Source of the DNA: Candidatus Bipolaricaulota bacterium
GTDB taxonomy: Bacteria > Bipolaricaulota > Bipolaricaulia > M55B111
Length of the DNA stretch: 8,818 nucleotides
Reading direction: 5' to 3'
Assembly (NCBI GenBank): GCA_018334615.1
Contig: JAGXLP010000017.1
Span: 1 to 8,818, forward strand
The notes beneath the pieces were generated by a model. That model searched no databases and was not told the DNA's origin. It saw only the letters and a list, made by a program, of their open reading frames with translations. Shown in pieces: positions 6,085 to 8,818 of the stretch (position 1 is its first letter; every line of letters starts with the position of its first letter). The position numbers and the translations under genes were made by a program.

Positions 6085-7081
6085 ATTCAACCAGCACGGC
6101 CCCGTAAGCCGCTCCGGCCCCAAAAGCAGTCATAAGAACCAAATCTCCCGACCGTATTCCATCGTTATCAATTACCTCCCTCAATGCGAGAGGGATAGTG
6201 GCCGTGGATATATTTGCGTACTCCTCCAGATTGACGGCGACCTTGCTCATTCCCACACCCAGACTCTTGGCGAGCTGTCTTATGATTCTGATATTGGCCT
6301 GGTGTGGTACAATTAAATCGACGTCCGAAAGCTTTAGATCAGCTCGTCCTATTACTTCCTCGGAGGACTTCTTCATCATATTTACGGCGCTCTTAAACAC
6401 ACCCTTACCTTCCATATCAATAAAGTATCGTCTATCATCAGGATCTCCTTCTGCAGGAGGATAACGAGTTCCACCCCCCTTTAGGTTGATAAGCTCTGGC
6501 CGGGTCGGGTCCCCATACATAGTCGAGGCAAGGATCGTCCTTCCGCCCCCGTCCGAGCTAACCAACGCTGCACCTGCACCGTCCCCGAAAAGGACACAGG
6601 TGCTTCGATCTTCCCAGTCCAAAACACGAGACAGGGCCTCCAAACCAATTACCAGAATATTTTCGTACCCGTTTCCAAGTATCAAATTGGAAGCAACGTC
6701 AATCCCATATAGAAAACCGCTGCAGCCCGCTTTCAGATCGAAAAAAGGGATATCGCGAGAGAGCCCGAGATCCCTTACTATAAAGGGAGAAGAGCCTGGT
6801 ATCGGCATATCCGAAACATTGGTAGCTGTGATTACCAAATCAATTTCATCCTTATCTATCTGAGAAGTTTCTATTGCCTCTTCCGAGGCAGTTACTCCCA
6901 GGGACGAAGGATCTTCGCCCTCCCTTAAGACGTGTCGTCTTTTTATCCCCGTTCGGCTAGTAATCCATTCATCAGATGTATCAACCAGCTCTTCAAGATC
7001 TTTATTGGTTAGCACTTTATCGGGGACAGAAGCGCCAATACCCACCATCTTAGGAAGTCCCGGTTTCTTTTTGTTATCCAT
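6080..7081 (-). CDS. fabH: 3-oxoacyl-ACP synthase III
   Basis: This initiating condensing enzyme of the thiolase fold joins an acyl-CoA starter with malonyl-ACP. Counting from ATG-7081 (333 residues), the Cys-His-Asn triad is C120 in DLKAGCSGFLYGI, H260 in VPHQANIRI and N290 in YANISTATIP. GDGAGAALV (about 166-174) and the N-terminal TSDEWITSRTGIKRRH block are also family marks. The ATG overlaps the plsX stop by 8 nt, with AAGGGTGA about 9 nt upstream. An in-frame TTG at 7087 would add two residues and is nearly as good. Starter preference (acetyl versus branched) cannot be read reliably from sequence. It is the only condensing enzyme in the window. Confidence 0.96.
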   Translation of the reverse strand: MDNKKKPGLPKMVGIGASVPDKVLTNKDLEELVDTSDEWITSRTGIKRRHVLREGEDPSSLGVTASEEAIETSQIDKDEIDLVITATNVSDMPIPGSSPFIVRDLGLSRDIPFFDLKAGCSGFLYGIDVASNLILGNGYENILVIGLEALSRVLDWEDRSTCVLFGDGAGAALVSSDGGGRTILASTMYGDPTRPELINLKGGGTRYPPAEGDPDDRRYFIDMEGKGVFKSAVNMMKKSSEEVIGRADLKLSDVDLIVPHQANIRIIRQLAKSLGVGMSKVAVNLEEYANISTATIPLALREVIDNDGIRSGDLVLMTAFGAGAAYGAVLVEW

Positions 7082-8096
7082 CGACAAAATTCACCCTTTC
7101 TATTTCAGATTCTATTTCCCCGGGCAAGTCCCAGCGCGAGGCTTCCCCTGCATTCACAATGGCATTTTTAATCGCCCGAGCTTCCGACCTGCCGTGTGCA
7201 ACAAAAACAATACCCTTTATACCTAACAGGGGAACAGCACCAAACTGGGAATAACTCAATTGATTTTTTAATTTTTCCAGAGTGGGCCGCAACACCAGCC
7301 CTCCAATTTTTGCCCTAACGCTGGAAGAAAGTGCTTTCTTGAAAAAGCCTATTGTCCCCTCGGCCCCTCCTTCGAAAGCCTTTATCAGAATATTGCCCAC
7401 AAAACCCTCACATACAACTACATCTGCCGGGGGCTCGATCAAAAGCCGATGGGGTTCCACGTTACCTACGTACTGAAGGTCGGTCTTACGGATCAAATCC
7501 ACAGCTTCTTTGGTCAACTTATTTCCCTTGGTTTGCTCCTCCCCTATATTCAATACACCTACTTTCGGGTTCTCTTTCCCAATTACGCTTTTAGCATAGG
7601 AATTCCCCATTATCCCGAACTGCGCGAGATTTCGAGGACTTGCATCCGTAGTAGCACCAATATCTATCAGCACAACATTCCCGCTCTTTACGGTAGGCAT
7701 TACTCCTGCAAGGCCGGGGCGCTTAACCCCGGGAATCCTGCCAAGGTTAAATAGGGCTGCCGCCACAACCGCTCCCGTATTGCCGGAGGAAATAAATATT
7801 TCAGACTTGTCGTGTAAGGCCTTGATGCCCTTTACTAAAGACGATTCCGGATTATTCCGGACGGCCTTAGCTGGAGTGTCGTCCATAGAAATTGTCTGGG
7901 AAGCGTGAAGGAATGAGATTCTTGACTTATTCTTCCCCGCCTGGAGATCCTGTACTTGCTTACGATTCAATTCCTCGGGCCCCACCAGGGTTATTTCGAA
8001 ATCCGAGTCCCGGGTCTCCTGAAGAGCCTGAATTGCACCTTTTATTATTTCTCTGGGTGGTGCATCCCCACTCATTGTATCAAGCAAAACTTTCAT
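7074..8096 (-). CDS. plsX: Phosphate acyltransferase (acyl-ACP to acyl-phosphate)
   Basis: This 340-residue enzyme makes acyl-phosphate from acyl-ACP for PlsY-dependent glycerolipid synthesis and acts peripherally at the membrane. Motifs in order are DTMSGDAPP (6-14, family DxMGGDxAP), SSGNTGAVVAAA (103-114), DIGATTDASP (145-154), NIGEEQTKGN (183-192), VCEGFVGNILIKAFEG (228-243) and FGAVPLLGIKG (285-295). The Gly to Ser change within MSGD is a mild departure from the usual MGGD. ATG-8096 gives the expected MKVLLD start. A longer reading frame to 8186 would run into the tRNA gene and is rejected. No good ribosome site is seen in the 32 nt between the tRNA 3' end and the ATG. The usual upstream rpmF and DUF177 genes are missing. 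Confidence 0.96.
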   Translation of the reverse strand: MKVLLDTMSGDAPPREIIKGAIQALQETRDSDFEITLVGPEELNRKQVQDLQAGKNKSRISFLHASQTISMDDTPAKAVRNNPESSLVKGIKALHDKSEIFISSGNTGAVVAAALFNLGRIPGVKRPGLAGVMPTVKSGNVVLIDIGATTDASPRNLAQFGIMGNSYAKSVIGKENPKVGVLNIGEEQTKGNKLTKEAVDLIRKTDLQYVGNVEPHRLLIEPPADVVVCEGFVGNILIKAFEGGAEGTIGFFKKALSSSVRAKIGGLVLRPTLEKLKNQLSYSQFGAVPLLGIKGIVFVAHGRSEARAIKNAIVNAGEASRWDLPGEIESEIERVNFVDG

Positions 8097-8128
8097 ATTG
8101 GCAAGAAAAATTCCCCGTAAAAAAGTAT

Positions 8129-8218
8129 TGGTGCCGAGGGCGGGACTTGAACCCGCACGGACGAAAAATGTCCACATGGCCCTCAACCATGCGCGTCTGC
8201 CAATTCCGCCACCTCGGC
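8129..8218 (-). tRNA. tRNA-Leu (anticodon GAG)
   Basis: The minus strand folds as a type II tRNA. The acceptor stem is GCCGAGG/CCTCGGC, followed by discriminator A and an encoded CCA (8131-8129). The D-arm is GCGGAATTGGCAGACGC. The anticodon stem CATGG/CCATG holds loop TTGAGGG, with anticodon GAG at 8184-8182. The long variable arm has stem GGAC/GTCC, and the T-arm is GCGGG-TTCAAGT-CCCGC. GAG reads CUC and CUU leucine codons. It lies 32 nt before plsX on the same strand and is probably cut out of the operon transcript by RNase P and 3' nucleases. Confidence 0.97.
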
Positions 8219-8253
8219 ATATATTATGTGATCAGACGCCGTTATTCAGGGGA

Positions 8254-8282
8254 ATGATAAAGTAAAAAGAAATTCAATGCAA
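8254..8282 (-). promoter_or_regulatory. Likely sigma-70-type promoter of the tRNA-Leu/plsX/fab operon
   Basis: On the minus strand TTGCAT (8282-8277) and TATCAT (8259-8254) are separated by exactly 17 nt. The expected start near 8247 leaves about a 29-nt 5' leader before the tRNA at 8218. It is the best promoter match upstream of the operon. The -35 is only half-conserved. Confidence 0.55.
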
Positions 8283-8300
8283 CAAAGGGTCAAAGCTGGT

Positions 8301-8330
8301 GTTGGAACAAAATAGTACGCCCGGTTGAAC
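8301..8330. repeat. Short imperfect direct repeat upstream of the operon promoter
   Basis: GTTGGAAC (8301-8308) and GTTGAAC (8324-8330) lie about two helical turns apart, just upstream of the minus-strand -35. This spacing could suit a dimeric regulator, but the units are short and may be chance. Confidence 0.2.
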
Positions 8331-8331
8331 T

Positions 8332-8348
8332 AAAAACCCCGGGCGGGG
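8332..8348 (-). terminator. Terminator-like hairpin facing the operon promoter
   Basis: CCCCGGGCGGGG (8337-8348) can form a 4-bp GC stem with a 4-nt loop, and on the minus strand five T residues follow (8336-8332). It lies between the divergent DUF2905 gene and the operon promoter. It would stop minus-strand transcription entering from the right, though no minus-strand gene is evident there. The stem is short. Confidence 0.4.
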
Positions 8349-8440
8349 AAAATTACGTGGAACTCGTCCAGGATAATCCGGGTTTCAAACTCTGGTAGAT
8401 CAGATCGGGTTTTCATAAGATAACCGCGAGGAAAGAAAAT

Positions 8441-8677
8441 ATGCCCCCATTTGCAAAAGAACTGGGCAGGATGCTGTTGATAGGAGGAGGAATTCTCCTG
8501 GGGATAGGGCTGCTTCTTGTCTTTGGTAACAGGATCCCCTTCTTAGGTGACCTTCCGGGGGACTTCCACTTTGAAAAAGGACAATTTAAGTTTTACTTCC
8601 CGCTTGGTACTGCACTTATCGTTAGTATTGGTCTTACCATATTGCTTAACTTAATCTTCTGGCTAATTAATAAATGA
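8441..8677 (+). CDS. DUF2905 family small membrane protein
   Basis: This 78-residue protein has two hydrophobic helices (about 11-29 and 53-75) flanking the family's conserved linker PFLGDLPGDFHFEKGQFKFYFP (33-54), recognised as DUF2905. The family is short, widespread in bacteria and without assigned function. The linker probably forms a beta-hairpin at the membrane surface. The ATG at 8441 has GAGGA 8 nt upstream. It is transcribed away from the fab operon. A weak promoter candidate is TTGAAC (8325-8330) with GAAAAT (8348-8353) 17 nt later, which overlaps the hairpin at 8337-8348. The sequence is full length for the family. Confidence 0.88.
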   Translation: MPPFAKELGRMLLIGGGILLGIGLLLVFGNRIPFLGDLPGDFHFEKGQFKFYFPLGTALIVSIGLTILLNLIFWLINK

Positions 8678-8684
8678 AAATTTC

Positions 8685-8715
8685 TTGGTAATACGGACGG
8701 ATATTACGATACCAA
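8685..8715. repeat. Inverted repeat after the DUF2905 gene
   Basis: TTGGTA (8685-8690) is matched by TACCAA (8710-8715), and the nested GTAATA (8688-8693) by TATTAC (8702-8707), so two competing stems are possible. It starts 8 nt after the stop codon. No T-run follows on the plus strand (A residues do), so it is not a standard terminator. It may stabilise the RNA end or bind a regulator. Confidence 0.35.
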
Positions 8716-8766
8716 AAAATCCCGGACATGACACAAAGTCAAAGAATTTATCAACCGATCTCCATT

Positions 8767-8794
8767 TTGGTTTTTAGGTACCATGAGTTATCTT
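8767..8794 (+). promoter_or_regulatory. Candidate promoter for the gene entering at the right edge
   Basis: TTGGTT (8767-8772) and TATCTT (8789-8794) lie 16 nt apart, placing a start near 8801 with a leader of only about 12 nt. Both boxes are partial matches. Confidence 0.3.
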
Positions 8795-8812
8795 TAACCT
8801 GGGGTGATCTAG

Positions 8813-8818
8813 ATGTCG
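8813..8818 (+). CDS. Start of a truncated plus-strand gene
   Basis: Only ATG-TCG (Met-Ser) is visible before the window ends. The call rests on the very strong GGGGTGATCT ribosome site (8801-8810) placed just before the ATG, like the site used by fabD. The product cannot be guessed. Confidence 0.5.

Noticed and set aside
6486..6863. Plus-strand open frame of 125 codons
   Set aside because: It is wholly antisense to the fabH catalytic region, with low-complexity composition and no family likeness.
8097..8186. N-terminal extension of plsX by 30 residues
   Set aside because: The added codons read through the tRNA-Leu gene, and the conserved PlsX N-terminus begins at ATG-8096.
7892..8257. Plus-strand open frame of 121 codons
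   Set aside because: It is antisense to plsX and the tRNA. Its CRGRDLNPHG stretch is the well-known spurious translation across a tRNA-Leu.
8330..8416. 28-codon minus-strand frame as a protein gene
   Set aside because: It has no ribosome site and no recognisable similarity, and its end coincides with the hairpin. It is kept only as a possible RNA observation.
8219..8440. FapR-type lipid operator
   Set aside because: No palindrome resembling the TTAGTACCTGATACTAA consensus was found near the operon promoter.
1..8818. CRISPR array, insertion sequence, prophage or toxin-antitoxin system
   Set aside because: No regular repeat-spacer pattern, transposase, integrase or paired small toxin-like genes were seen. 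The content is housekeeping.

Overview
The window is from a bacterium. It holds a near-complete core of type II (dissociated) fatty acid synthesis genes, a bacterial tRNA-Leu with an encoded CCA, and Shine-Dalgarno sites matching the usual 16S tail (GGAGGTGATC). Base composition is middling, the genes are packed with gaps of a few bases, and several proteins look rich in Asp/Glu. AsnRS is of the short archaeal/Thermus-like kind. Together these could fit a deep-branching anaerobic, thermophilic or salt-adapted lineage, but I cannot name the taxon.

Almost everything is on the minus strand and reads from right to left. A promoter-like site near 8254-8282 precedes tRNA-Leu(GAG) at 8129-8218. Then come plsX, fabH, fabD, fabG, acpP, a BCAM0308-like zinc-ribbon protein, a cyclodeaminase/cyclohydrolase (fchA type), an inositol-monophosphatase-family enzyme, asnS and an unrecognised 128-residue protein. 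Neighbouring genes overlap by up to 8 nt or are separated by at most 48 nt. The run ends at a textbook rho-independent terminator at 383-406, so one transcript of about 7.9 kb is the simplest model. Beyond the terminator, the first 112 codons of an S9-family peptidase (1-338, minus) run off the left edge.

On the right, a small two-helix membrane protein (DUF2905 family) is transcribed divergently at 8441-8677. A further plus-strand gene appears to start at 8813 behind a strong Shine-Dalgarno site and is cut after two codons. The non-coding stretches (339-514, 8219-8440, 8678-8812) are each shorter than 300 bases and hold the promoters, terminators and repeats listed.

PlsX makes acyl-phosphate from acyl-ACP for phospholipid synthesis. 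FabD loads malonyl onto ACP, FabH starts chains, FabG reduces the 3-ketoacyl group, and ACP carries the intermediates. The elongating synthase (fabF), dehydratase and enoyl reductase are not in the window. The downstream genes tie this lipid operon to one-carbon folate chemistry, phosphate-ester hydrolysis and asparagine charging of tRNA. The grouping looks like a growth-linked housekeeping operon. I did not find a defence system, CRISPR array or mobile element.
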